Of a DNA stretch of 64,000 nucleotides, positions 1 through 12,000 are shown piece after piece; the first letter of the stretch is position 1; each line of letters begins with the position of its first letter. Source of the stretch: Reticulitermes speratus (Eukaryota > Arthropoda > Insecta > Blattodea > Rhinotermitidae); assembly GCA_021186555.1 (NCBI GenBank), contig JAJKFL010000014.1, forward strand, positions 21,645,033 through 21,709,032. The letters are read 5' to 3'. The position numbers were made by a program, and so were the translations under genes. The notes under the pieces were generated by a model. The model had not been told where the DNA came from. It saw only the letters and a program-made list of their open reading frames with translations, and made no database searches.

Positions 1-191
1 TGTCGTGAAAGACTACAAGGCGGTACACACACACTGTGATAGAGTGAATATAAAAGAGGCTTGAAATCAATCAGTAAACTAACGACCAACACGCTAGCTT
101 CGGTAAGCAGCCATCTATCGCCCCGATCCTTAATGCTAACCTCGGCATTTTCATGATATTAAGCTAACGTATATATTAGTGACCCCAATGA

Positions 192-446
192 TTCTTTTTC
201 CATGGCGCAACAGCCCCTAGTGGGCCAGGGCCTCCTCATTATCGAGGCTTCACGATCACACTCAGACACATCACACTCCGTAGGACTCCTCTGGACGAGT
301 GATCAGCCCGACGCAGAGACCTCTACCTGACAATACAACGCTCACAAGACACAGACATCCATGTCCTCGGCGGATTCGAACCCCCAATCCCATCAAGCGA
401 GCGGCCGCAGACCCACGCCTTAGACTGCGCGGTGACTGGGATCGGC
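192..446 (-). mobile_element. tRNA-derived SINE, family A
   Basis: Read on the minus strand it has a tRNA-like head with B box GGTTCGAATCC (near 371-381), preceded by a CTGCGGCCGCTCGCTT segment, and a tail ending AGGGGCTGTTGCGCC. It is flanked by a 10-bp target duplication, ACCCCAATGA (182-191) and ACCCAAATGA (447-456), one mismatch. The same family recurs at 39973-40233, with fragments at 23729 and 1376. The translated head gives spurious open frames here. Confidence 0.85.
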
Positions 447-669
447 ACCCAAATGACTGTAAAGACCAATACAATTACGTACAGATACCTCGCGAAACAG
501 TAGCTAATAGGTAAATAGACGAACGCTAATTGAGGGAACTGTTATGTCCTCCATGTCCGCCACTTCGGCCAACATCACTTTCGAAATATGTTAAAGTTGC
601 CTTTACTTGTGGACTTCCAATAAAATATGTGAATAGCAGGCACATTTTGACAACATAGGCAAGTGCAGA

Positions 670-1315
670 GAATATGAAAGAATATATTAAAGTGGATACT
701 AAAGAAACAGGGTGGGCAGCGATAGCGTAGTCGGTACAGCGACTCGCTACGAGCTGGACGGTCCGGAGATCGAATTGCCGATCCCAGTGGCCTTGCGGTC
801 TACGGCGTGGGTCTGCGGCCGCTCGCTTACTGGGATCGTGGGTTCGAATCCCACCGGGGGCATAGATGTTTGTGTTGTGTTTGTTGTAAGGACGGTAATA
901 TGGAACGTAAAGTGACATGAAGGACGAAAGGATTTAAACAGTACAAAAATGGATCAAAGGGTAAAAACCCCGGACAGACAAAAAAAAAAAATCCTGGTGG
1001 GGGCGAGATTTTCAGCACCCCTCCAGACCGGCCCTGGGGCCTACCCAGCGTCCTGTACAATGGGTACTGGGTCATTCTCGGGGATAAAGCGACCGGGGCG
1101 TGGCGTTGACCATCCACCCCCCATCTAACGCCGAGATGAAAGAAAGAGTTGAGCTGTATTTCTACTCCCCCTCTGGGCCTTCATGGCAGGTTATAGGATG
1201 AACTTTACCTTTACCCTTTACCTTTACTACAGAAACAGGTTTGTAGGATGTAGGCTGGATTTATCTAGCTGTGAACAGGCATCTTATGAACACGGTAATG
1301 AAATATGGGAACTAC
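670..1315 (+). mobile_element. RTE-B 3' coding remnant, split by a SINE
   Basis: Pieces 670-711 and 1240-1315 read, with decay, like the C-terminal end of an RTE-type reverse transcriptase (IKVDTKE ... GWIYLA ... NTVM). The family pattern is DNIKMDLKE...DWI.LA.DRD.WR..VNTVMNLRVP. The two halves are continuous once the SINE at 712-1230 is removed. The element is 5'-truncated and not functional. Confidence 0.5.
712..1230 (+). mobile_element. Chimeric tRNA-derived SINE with TTTACC tail
   Basis: A head of about 150 bp resembles family A (GTGGGTCTGCGGCCGCTCGC, B box GGTTCGAATCC near 842-852). It is fused to a different body containing a poly-A stretch (about 980-991) and ending in TTTACC-like repeats (1203-1228). 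The insertion is bounded by a perfect 9-bp target duplication AGAAACAGG at 703-711 and 1231-1239. The body end resembles the repeat at about 32030-32305, and the tail matches family C SINEs at 8761, 55506 and 55821. Confidence 0.8.
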
Positions 1316-1375
1316 TAGAGTAGCAGAGCGAATACTAAATTCTAGAGATTCAGTCTGCTGGAATTCTAAAACTAA

Positions 1376-1535
1376 ACACCTAACGGTCTAAGATGTTGAT
1401 CTGCCGCCGCTTGATTGTTGGGATCGCAGGTTCGAATCCCGCTGAGGGCATCGACGTTTGTCTTTGTGTCTGTTGTGTATTCTGTAGGTAGCGGCCTCTG
1501 CGACGGGCTGATCACTCATTAAGAGGAACCCTACC
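1376..1535 (+). mobile_element. SINE family A fragment
   Basis: Plus-strand copy of the family A head with B box GGTTCGAATCC (1429-1439), followed by the downstream TCTGTTGTG / GCGGCCTCTGCG / TGATCACTC segments seen in reverse at 192-446. It is 3'-truncated: the AGGGGCTGTTGCGCC end is missing. No target duplication was identified. Confidence 0.65.
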
Positions 1536-1820
1536 GGGTGTGTGTGTGTGATCTAAGAACCTCGACAAAGAGGCGCCTAGGACCTATTTCGGTTGTTGGG
1601 TCACAGAAAAAAAAACTGTACTTCTGTAAAACTGTGGGGATGGTAAAAGTATTGCTGAACGTGACAGGCATGCTAATAAATATCAGGCTCTGTTGTACCG
1701 TTTGTGTAAGAATGAATATGGTGGGAGCAAACGAAATGTTTACAGGTCACATCCTGTGATAATTATTAATGTAGCACTGATTATTGTTCTGCCGCGTAGA
1801 AGATTCAGTTCTATTTCTTC

Positions 1821-2724
1821 GTGGGTACGCCGAGTCTGTGCAACTTATACAGCGAGTACGTTACCAAGGAAGCTCTTGAAGGGTTTGGAGACTTCAAAAT
1901 AGGAGGACAAGTAATTCGCACTGTGAAATATGCAGATGCCCTTGTGCTACTGGCTAGGGAAGAAAAGGTGCTACAGGGCATGGTAGAGAGACTAAGTGAA
2001 ATTGGAAGATGCTATGGAATGGAAATGAATGTGGGAAAAACTAAGGTAATGAGAATCTCAAGGCAACAATATCCAATAAAAATTATGATAGATCAAAAAC
2101 AGTTGGAGAATGTGGAATATTTAAATTATTTGAGTAGCATGATAACAAATGATGCAAGGTGTACACGTGAAATTAAATCCAGAATTACCATGGCAAAAGC
2201 AACATTCAAGAAGAAGAATACTCTTTTCACCAGCAAACTGGACTTAAATTTAAGAAAGAAACTAGTGAAGTGCTACCCGTATATTTGGAGCATAGGTTTA
2301 TATGGTGCTGAAACGTGGACACTTCGGAAAGTAGATCACAAGTATCTTAAAAGTTTTGAAATGTGGTGCTGGAGAAGAATGGAGAAGATGAGTTGGACCG
2401 ATCGTGTGAGAAATGAAGAAGTATTATACAGAGTCAAGGAGGAGAGGAACATCCTACATACAATACAAAGAAGAAAGGCTAACTGGATTGGTCACATCTT
2501 GCGTAGAAACTGCCTTCTGAAACAAGTGATTAAAGGTAAGTTAGAAGGAAGAATTGAAATGACAGGAAGACGAGGGAGAAGAAGTAAGCAGCTACTGGAT
2601 AACCTTAAGGAAAAGAGAAGATACTGGAAATCGAAAGAGGAAGCACTAGATCACACTATGTTGTAAACTGGCTTTGGAAGAGGCTACGGACCTGTCGTAA
2701 GACAGACTGCAGAATGAATGAACG
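1821..2724 (+). mobile_element. RTE-A non-LTR retrotransposon, 3' half, inactive
   Basis: An open frame of 281 codons (1821-2666) covers the C-terminal half of a reverse transcriptase. LCNLYSEYVTKEALEGF is the region before motif C, VKYADALVLLA is motif C, and NVGKTKVM is the following motif. AETWTLRKVDHKYLKSFEMWCWRRM and RKANWIGHILRRNCLLKQ are the post-RT region typical of RTE-clade elements. The catalytic YADD is YADA (residues 37-40), so it would be dead even if full length. Upstream RT motifs and the endonuclease are absent, hence 5' truncation. The end carries a short GAAT repeat (2712-2723), as RTE elements end in short tandem repeats. The ATG is only the first Met of a truncated frame, not a true start. 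Confidence 0.8.
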
Positions 2725-3941
2725 CAACTATAGAAATGCAGCTTTAGATTCTCTACTATGACACAATCTTTTGTTTGTTTTCAGAAAGCCCGCATGCAAA
2801 GCAATGTCTAAAATAGAATTCAGTCAGTTTCTTTGTGTTAAGTTCTTAACTGAAAGAAACAGACATATGTCATACATGCTGGGTAACTGAACAATAATAA
2901 ATTTGTTATAAGAATCCAACGCAATTGTGCATATTGTACGATGTTAAACTAAAATTTAAACATACTCACTTCAATGTTTCTAGTAGCTGTTCAACTGAAC
3001 AGACAAGCAGTTGACAGTCCAGTATCGCAGAACAGAGTTTTAACATTTTCGGTATCATTAAGCATTCTTATTAATAGCAATCTTCCTTTTATTGTAATTA
3101 CTTAACACTTCTGCTTTCCGCAAACACTCAGGTTAATTATCTCCCTGTATTAAAAACTTTTTTTTTATTTTAACTGTGTTTGTAACGATTTATCAAAACT
3201 AGGACAACCACAACAACTTTTATATACTTTCATCTTGAATACTTTAAAATTTTTGTATATCACTTCTTCCTAACCACAGCGGTAATTTCCAGCACACTTG
3301 TCTAGCTGTAAAGTTTAGACGTTATTCCGGAAAGTAAAGTTAAGAATACCAGCCAGCGTATGTAAACTACTGCAGTCAATGAGAGTGTTCGTGATTGTCA
3401 TAAGTCTCTTCAACTGAATGCTGAGATAGCAAAATCTTGACACATCCTTACTAATTCAACACTCATGTTAACCTTTCACTTACCTCGACGCCACAGAACT
3501 CAGCAACTAGAAAATATAGTTAAATAACCTAATAATAAATCAATCATCCAAGCTGTAGTCAGAATATGCTGCAGCTGGCGAGAGCTTTTAAAACTGTCTC
3601 TCTTTGTGAAGTATATTGATTTTGACACGCAATGTGCCGTATACAATTACAATAGCTTTCTATTTTCTTTGCTGCATTTGGTGTACGTCATTCTAACAGA
3701 CAATATAAAAGCCCGAACGTAACGGTCCACTGATGTCTTGTTCTCTTGGCCTTCGCCGGAAACCGGACATAAGATGTACGAGAACAGGCTTAATGTTACA
3801 GAGTGTGACGTCTGGAGACTATTAATATGTGCACCACCTATCGCACCAAACTGGTTATGACCTTTGGAGAGGAAAACCCGTCGTGTTACGTAACTGTGTA
3901 GTAACAAATAAAGCCAGCCAACACAACATTTTATTATAAAC

Positions 3942-3991
3942 AAAATTATATTACTTACATGAAGTATACTTCATGTAAGTAATATAATTTT
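3942..3991. repeat. 50-bp perfect palindrome
   Basis: The 25-nt arm 3942-3966 is the exact reverse complement of 3967-3991, with no spacer; the centre is AAGTA/TACTT. Outside the perfect core the flanks stay similar for about 20 nt per side with a few mismatches. No target duplication or coding content. It could be the end of a foldback element or a recent palindromic duplication. Confidence 0.9.
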
Positions 3992-5764
3992 TCTTACAAT
4001 AAATTTTTGTGTTTGACTTTATTTGTTATTATCAACTGGTTATTAATTATCTGTTTCTAACTGCAAGCAGCATACGCCCGTCTTTGCAGCCACACAATAC
4101 GGCCCTGACTGCAAGAAATCTCATGACAGTTTAAAGTTCTTTGTTGTTGGCATAAATCATAGCTTTCTCTATTGAAAGAGACCCGATGGATAGTCAGACA
4201 TGTACATAAGACGATGGAGTCATTCCTCCAGAAATTATATAGGAAACTGAATATTGTACCGAAGCTTTGAGGTTTTAAAATAGTCGCCACTATTGCAAGA
4301 TATATCAATCTTAGAAACATAGTTACGTAAGCTGACTCTTAGAGGTAGGTGAAACAATAACGAATTAAAAGAAAGAAATGAAACTTTGTGTTAATCATTA
4401 CGTAACGAATCTGTACGAACATTCACGTCCGTCTTAGTTCAAAATTCATATCTTCAGTGTGATAATCTATGAAAGATCAAGGAAAAATGTAATCTGAAAT
4501 ACATAAAACTTCTGTAAAAAAGGCAGGGAAATTGCTACTGTGTTTTAAGTTTCGATATACGAAATTTCAACCGTAATTCCAACAATTTTTGTGCCTTACA
4601 TAACTCGGTACTTACAGAATTGAGCTCACCGTAGAAGCGCAATACTGTATTTACACATGAAAACTGTAAGTGTCTTGCACAAAGGTACTGCATTAATTAG
4701 GGCAATTTCATCTGTCCAAACATTTTTGAAATAACGTTGGGCGGGAAGAGACTTCTCCAATAAATTTCTTTCTTCCACATTCCTCTACTGGAAGCCCATA
4801 AACCTAATTTTTTTTGTAACTGACTAATATTAGCTGCTCCATTACTTCCTACACTCACAAATTGACAACACACAAGTATCATTCTGGTGCTTGCATTTCT
4901 TTTGAGACAGTTCCTTTTCACCTTTATGTTTTAAGTATAGATAAGGAACTGCTGCCTGATATCTTAATTTTTAGCCCTTCTCTTCACGCCACGTCTCACA
5001 TAATGTAGATCAGACCCTCAACTGACAGTATATCCGAAACATGGATGCAAGTAAAAAATTAAGGTTCCGTAAACTGAGCGACCTAGACCTAATTCTGTGC
5101 TCGTAGAGTTCGAAGTTTCAGCCTCACTATTACTGAAACTCACTACTGAGCTAGATCTTGAGTTGTTTCCATACATCTACCATTCTCAAACCTATTTCCT
5201 GAAGCTCCATCTTAAGTCTTTTCAGCAAGAATCTGATGTTCTTAGTACTTTAAAATTCACTTTCTCTCTCTCAGAAAACACCCCTCGTCTCGTCTACAAA
5301 GCGCGTTTGGTTAATGCTGTATACCGAAGTAAACGCTGCTTATACTGACTCCTATAAATGGTCAAAGTGACTGGTTACTGAATGTTAAAGCAAACGTTAA
5401 GTACCTCATATAGCTAAAATGATGCTTGAAAGTGTTTATAATATTATCATTTTGCGTATCTCTCTTCTAAGTGGCTTTCTGACAAGTATCTGAATGTGTG
5501 TCTTCACAGCCACCTTGATTTCATTACCGTAAGAGTACTAATGTAAGTGTTCCGTACTAGGGGACAGTGTTGCTCATACGAAATACCTTAAATCGCCAGC
5601 GTCCTTTGTTCTTTTAAAAATATTTTCCTGAATATGGCAGTTTTTTGTCTTTCTTTCAAAGGAAGGAGCTACGTATTTACAGCCATACAAAACGGCTTGC
5701 TGAATCTAGTGACAAAATTAATCAAGTGATGTGTTTACACGATTCTTGTAGAAAGTCAAGTTAG

Positions 5765-5845
5765 CCGGCAATCTGACCCAGATTCGAACCTTGTTCCTCC
5801 CTAATACTAGTCTAGTAAGTGATCTTTCAGCACCCTGATCAGCAA
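5765..5845 (-). mobile_element. Possible degraded SINE head
   Basis: On the minus strand a B-box-like GGTTCGAATCT is preceded at tRNA-like distance by GTGCTGAAAGATCACTTACTAG, which is loosely A-box-like. There is no body, tail or target duplication. It may be chance. Confidence 0.25.
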
Positions 5846-8760
5846 CAAAAAAACAGGTGGGCACGTCTAGAATGGGACTAGTAGTTGCTTTTTGCTGTTT
5901 TCTCTGTAGTCAATATGTGTTCCGTGAATATAACACATTTTATTTAAGATTTCTCACCCTTCATTCAGTCCACGGACACAATCGATCGATAAAACGGGAA
6001 ACAGTTATCTAAAATCATGTAGATGGCAGCACGATTACTTTAAGCGAACGATGAAGTTATCGATTATAAGAACGTTAGGTGGCAGTGATATATGTCCTTC
6101 TTTTATCTAAATTGTGTTTGCAGAGTCAGTACAAATTCAGCCATTATAACATTTCGGCAGCCCGTGGTTTTTGTGCCGTTCTTCGCGTTATATTTCCGTA
6201 GTGGTGAACGGTGTTAATTTATTTCAAACGTAAATAGAGCGGTTTCATTTTGCAGATCAACGTGTAAATAGAGCTAACCTTGAGAACAAACAGGTTTAGT
6301 GGTAATACACGTGTGATTCTAAAAGTAGAACTTGAAGTGGAAAATCGTTTGAACGACGCTTGACAATATGGCTGGCGAAGACAGAGTCTAACTTTAGATG
6401 TGCAGTTATTGAACAGCTGCTCGCTCAGAAACTAACAGCTGCCCAGCCGTGTGGCTGACTCACATGGGTAAGCTTCTCCATTTGGAATAATATGAGGTTA
6501 CGTTTATCGGTAGCTGGCAGTTGGTGTTGGGAACGACTGTTATACGAGTATAACGTTTATATGGTATTTTCTTGGTCTGTTTATTTGATATGCTAATAAA
6601 CCAAAATAATTAAAAAAATACGTTTATCGCAAAGTGTCGAACCCAAACATGACGCGACCATCAAGACACTATATATGGAACTGTTACTAGGCTCTTAAAG
6701 AAAATACTAACGTTAAGTAAATTAACCCAGGCACATCAACACTGTCAGAGTTAATCTGTCCTCAAAATTTACAGCTTTATCATATTCAGATAAATTATTA
6801 TTCTCAGCATTTGGAGTTTAAATTCTTGCTTTTGGGTTGAAAAGGTCATATCCCAGCATAAGGGAATCTTTAGATATCTGATTTTGTAATGATTTGGTAG
6901 TGCTGTTATTGGCCCACAATCCTCTAAATTTTAACTGCATTTGTCATGTTGCTGGGCCTGGAACAGTACGTATATATGCAGTGGTTTATTCGTCGACTTG
7001 AGAATTTTATTAGCTAAGCTCCCGTTATGAAATATGTAAGTAATTTTTTTACTTAGGTTCTGATTTCGTTAAAGCGACTTCTGAACATAAAACTATTGTA
7101 CTCTACTTTGTTGATAACAAGAAACTGAATTTATTATTTTGAACAGGCACTATTGGATTTCTTCTATGTCGGAATTCATTGTATGTTAGATCTTTCTTGG
7201 ATAAACACTCCATTCCAGTTTTTGTCTTAATTTGATTTGTTACAGAAACCGTATTTATGCCCAGAATGAAGGCCTAATTATTATTTTGAATTTCAATGAT
7301 TTGGTCACTTCTACATAAGATTTAAGATAATTAGTTTTTGAGAGTTAAACCCCTTTATAAAATTTAGCCTACTTGATCAGGTTAATAAGAACTGTGCCTA
7401 ACAATAGAACAAAGATTATTATTATTATTCTGCTTTTCGATGTCTTGATATTTTCTGTGTGGAGTTATAAATTTTGTTTGTCTTCTTTGCAGTAAATCCC
7501 GTTCTACAATTAACGTGCTTTATTATGTTAATGGGATTTTCCCATAGGCGTAATTTGGGAGGTGCAAAGGAGGGCAAATTCCCCTCCAATATTTTGTACC
7601 TAAGAAGAGTTTTTTTGACTACTGAGTTGAAGAGGGGCAAATAAAAATTTGAACTATTTTCTGAACCATTATTTGAGTGGTGTAAAGACAGAAAAAATGA
7701 AAAACCTGCGGTTTACGCGTCACAGAATAGTGGCTTCTGAGTCACCCGTTTGCAAAGGAAAAGAGGCACTGTAAATTCTCTGTGGTCTGTGCCTACGGTC
7801 ATTCTATATTAAGGACTGGTTGAAACGAATCTTCCACATCTTTGTAACTTGACTGCTTCGTAAGTTAATGTTACTAATACCCATGATCGATTTTGCCCCC
7901 CACTCCATACTATTAGCCAACTTGCGCCTGTAATTTGATACTTATTTGTTGTATTGTATTTGAACACTGTGATCTTTTCTAGATGGGAGTTAGTAATTTG
8001 TCTGAAGTTCTTTCGCTGTCATTCGCCAGACCAAATATTATAAGAAATGTTGTTATTAACATTTCTAAACGCCGTGAAAAGTAATTTATTTTTTGTATGT
8101 TGCCTTTGCTTTTTTATTTAAGAAGCCTATGATTTGCGCTATGTTTCGATGTTAGCATGCATGAGCTCGGAATGGTATGCAGCGGCATTGCTTTCTCTGT
8201 CTTATATTACCACAATTTCTACTGTATATATAGCACATTCTTGCGCCACATGCATATGTTAAGCGGGTCTGCCACCACGGCGTGGAGGTTCCTCAGGTTT
8301 CCGACAGAGGAGGCGGCGTCCACCAGATAACGGAGAATAGCTGCATGTTAAAAATTTCCCATACTCCTTCGGGAGTTCTTTTTTCATTCAGAAGGTGTGC
8401 ACATTTGTTTAGAATAACAATTTCTGTTTTGTGTGCTGGACCTACTGTCATTGTAGCGTTCCTACTCTTTGAGTTGAAGCTAGACAATGAAACTGCTGCA
8501 GTGTGTTGGATTTTTAATTGGAAAAATGTGGCGTGAGGAATGAAAAAGCTAAGGATCTTTGAAACGTGCAATTAACGGCAGTGGATATTACAAGATGCAT
8601 TAAGTAAAATGTGTTGAAAATCTTATTCATAATGAGATAAAGTGTGTGAACGGATAAGCGGCACAGTTGAACGTAACAAATCCAAATTAATCTTGAGAAA
8701 GATATAGAATTCCGAAAAGAACGACGTTGTTTGTCATTGTATAGGGAAATGTGTAAATAA

Positions 8761-9069
8761 AGCAAGGTAAAGCAATCCCATTACAGGCCTGGACAGGCCC
8801 TTAGGTTTCCAGGAGGTTGAGGCTCCGAGATTTCTAAACAATCGTCACATGAAGGTGGTAAGGTTGTCAGCCCTAAGCACCGGCCGCCTTTACCCCCAGG
8901 AAGTATTTCTGGTACTCATTTCTGTTCGAGGCTGAGTCGACCCCAGGGCCATAGTGCGACCGAAAGGATTATGTCAATGAAAAATTCCAATGACACCATC
9001 GGGAATCGAACCCGCGACCTTCCGGCTTGTAGCGCAGTGCGTCAACCAACTGCGCCACCGCGTGCCCCT
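8761..9069 (-). mobile_element. tRNA-derived SINE, family C, intact
   Basis: Read on the minus strand: GGGGCACGC, A box TGGCGCAGTTGG, B box GGTTCGATTCC, a conserved body (TTGACATAATCC...CGGTCGCACTATGG...GTACCAG), and an end at GGGATTGCTTTACC. A perfect 14-bp target duplication AAATGTGTAAATAA flanks it (8747-8760 and 9070-9083). This suggests a fairly young insertion. Other copies lie at 55506-55793 and 55821-56112. Confidence 0.95.
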
Positions 9070-9083
9070 AAATGTGTAAATAA

Positions 9084-12000
9084 TGATGCATAAATAATTC
9101 AGTAATTTCTTAAACAGTCCTAAGGTTTTTAGCTGCCTGGTCAGAATTTCTGAAGATCCTGATATCCGACTTATACTGGCTTGGAAGCATGTGGCATCTG
9201 CCATAACGACGGAAAAAAAACTCATGTGCACCCGTTTTGATAAGTTCTTCAGAGGAAGAAACATGACGTATATCTTCATAGAGTAGAGCGTCTGACTGGG
9301 GGGTTGAAAGTTTTATTGTGAAGGTGATGAACAGAAGAACTGCTTAAACGAATTGTATTTTTTTTAACAAACTTCAGTATAGTAAGATACTTTTTGCTGA
9401 ATATAACACACTCAACTGCCTAGGCAAAGGAAATTCATTCCGAGTTGTGATGGTCAGCTTCTTGAGCCTACCTCATATTTATTGATAATCTTTTCTTCGT
9501 CTTATTTTTAGAAAATTTTGTCTTCGTGCTAGAGAAGAGGTCCGTCGTATTAATGGAATGTTATTACACCTAAATCAGTAGCCCTGTGAATGGGATTAGA
9601 GCTTATATTTTGGAAAAATTTAAGAACCTGTAGAAGGCACAAACTGAGAATGAAGACAATATAGTTATTAAGTACATTTTCTTAAAATTTCAGAAGTTAG
9701 GCTATGCTATTGCACTAGAAGATATGACGTAAAGTACTACGTGTTTATGAATTTGCTGTTTTCAGTTGCACCAAGGAAGACAACGAAATATGTAAAAGCC
9801 TACGGCAGACTATCAGAAAACAAGGCAACAGTGAGATAGCCTTTGATTTTCTACAGCATTGTATGTCCTACTTGTTGGTCATTGAAAATAATAGAAAGTG
9901 GAATTCAGGTCAAGCTCCATAGCTAATCTGGAATCATGCATTACAATTCACCGCGCTGTGTGATGCTCATCGTGATGTCGATTGCATAGGTCATTGTAAC
10001 GACGGTGTTAGGCTGTGTGATATGTTACAGACACGGACTGTGTAAACAATTGGTGTGAGATGTTATACTGATTGGGTTCCTTTTACAAATAAACTTTCGC
10101 TGTGGTGGCCTTATAGTGCAGGTGTGGACATAACTTTATAACTTATTGCTTGCGTACTGCCTGCTTAAATTGATCTACGCATGTTATTTTCTGGAAAAAT
10201 CCTTTTCACTTTGTGCCACCATCAGTCAGTATTATTTGAAAACAAAATTTCCTCGAATGATATAAGCACATGATAATTATGATCTTAAAGCCAGTGAAAT
10301 TTCTGAGCGCCTAATATGGCATCTAAGAGTTTGGATAGATCCAGAATGAAGTACATTTACTACAAGCATAAATCATACAACTAAATAGATACAAAACGAT
10401 CAGTTACACAGCTGTTGTGTTAATGAGTATATATCAAGTAATTTAATAGAATTTAATATATAAAATAATCTTATTACTAACAAGGGATACGGCTGCATGT
10501 TTCGGCCAGTGTTAGCCATTCTCAGGCGCATTCCAAACATTCAGATTCAAATGTATTTTATGTAACGCATTCGAGGGATCAGCCCTCTTTATAGTTTGTT
10601 ACAAAAAACATATTTTCTAGTCTATATCACGCATTTAAAATTTTGTTTACAGTTGTAAAAAATCACGATATTGTGTTAAAAATTAACACGCTACGGTATA
10701 AAGTTAAAATAGTGTTACTTAAAAATCAAAGATAAAATAAAATTTACAGTTATATGAATTTGCTGTGAAGTCACATTTTATTTTATAGCTGGATAACGCT
10801 ACTGTACAACACACACAGCAAATTAATATCAGTACCAAATATGACTTGGTATGTACTGATTAATATGACAGCTGTGTAATCGGTTCTTATATCTACTTAG
10901 TTGTATTAATGAACACAGTTATATGGACCAGACAGAGATAGAAGCACAAATAATCATTTTAATCGAACATACGATAAAAGAAACTAAAAACATTCTTGAT
11001 AATGAGATTGTGGTTTTCAGTGTTATGCCATCGTGTGGGTGGTTACCAATTATTGGAAAGAACCTGCTCTCTCCTTCTTTAGGGTATTTTTCAAATTCCG
11101 TAATAAATCCGTGAGAACTTCACATCTCACTGTATGATTTCACCTTGTCTACTTCCATTCATAAAAGTGACATTCGTAGTTGAAACCAGCTCGCTATGTC
11201 CCTTGTTTCAAAACGCCCTGTCATTCTCAGGTCACAGACCTCTGAATTACAGAACACTTGGTGTAGTAAGACCAGGTTCACAGTAAAATAACAGCAAACT
11301 TCCATTAGGTTCGCTTCTAAACAAAACTATGTGATTATGTCCCCGATTACGAAACGAAAGCTTATTATTACAGTAGCAATGCGTGACCTTTCCTCTCTTC
11401 ATCCTTCACTCTCTATTAAAATTAAATTATCGCATAACTTTGACAATAATAATGCTTTTTTGCAGGTTACACATTTCGTAATTCATTATTCTTGTGTTAG
11501 GTCAATTTTACGCATTCTTTTCGCATAGCTTTGAATGCTTTCTGCGAGATTTATTATTGTCCACATGTTTTAATAAAGACTGAGTGTCTCACTCCAGCGT
11601 TAAATGCAAACTCGTTCGGTAAATCCGTTGGAACATGCAAAATATTCAGGGTACTTCACTTGAGAAAAATCGATAACTCACATTCTTGCATGAGTTACAA
11701 TTATTGTAGAGTAAAGAGGAAAAAGGAGTTAAGTGGCATTATTTTTGTTATTATTTTTATTTATTTTAGAACAACATCCTTTTTGCCATATATTCCAATG
11801 TCATAGTGGACAGAGAGTAACACTGTCTTTAAATTCCACTGCCAATTCACTTCATTGACTGCAGTCAACAAGTCGTATAGCTTTATCAACGACGCCTCTT
11901 TAACAGTCTAGTTTATTTAGCGCCAGTATTGAAATTATTTATGGACTGAAAAGAATGTGGAAGGTAGCATAAATATTTTGACGCACTTTACTGATATTTT

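Larger units (their letters stand above)
2725..8746. other. Intergenic, mostly featureless
   Basis: AT-rich sequence downstream of the gene with no open frame that looks coding. Supported items inside are the palindrome at 3942-3991 and a weak SINE-like remnant at 5765-5845. The region 7550-8760 was read for TE and gene signals and nothing was found. Confidence 0.6.

Noticed and set aside
299..918. Open frames with a GIRTHDPSKRAAADPR-type peptide (also near 40083)
   Set aside because: They are translations of the tRNA-derived SINE head (B-box region), not proteins.
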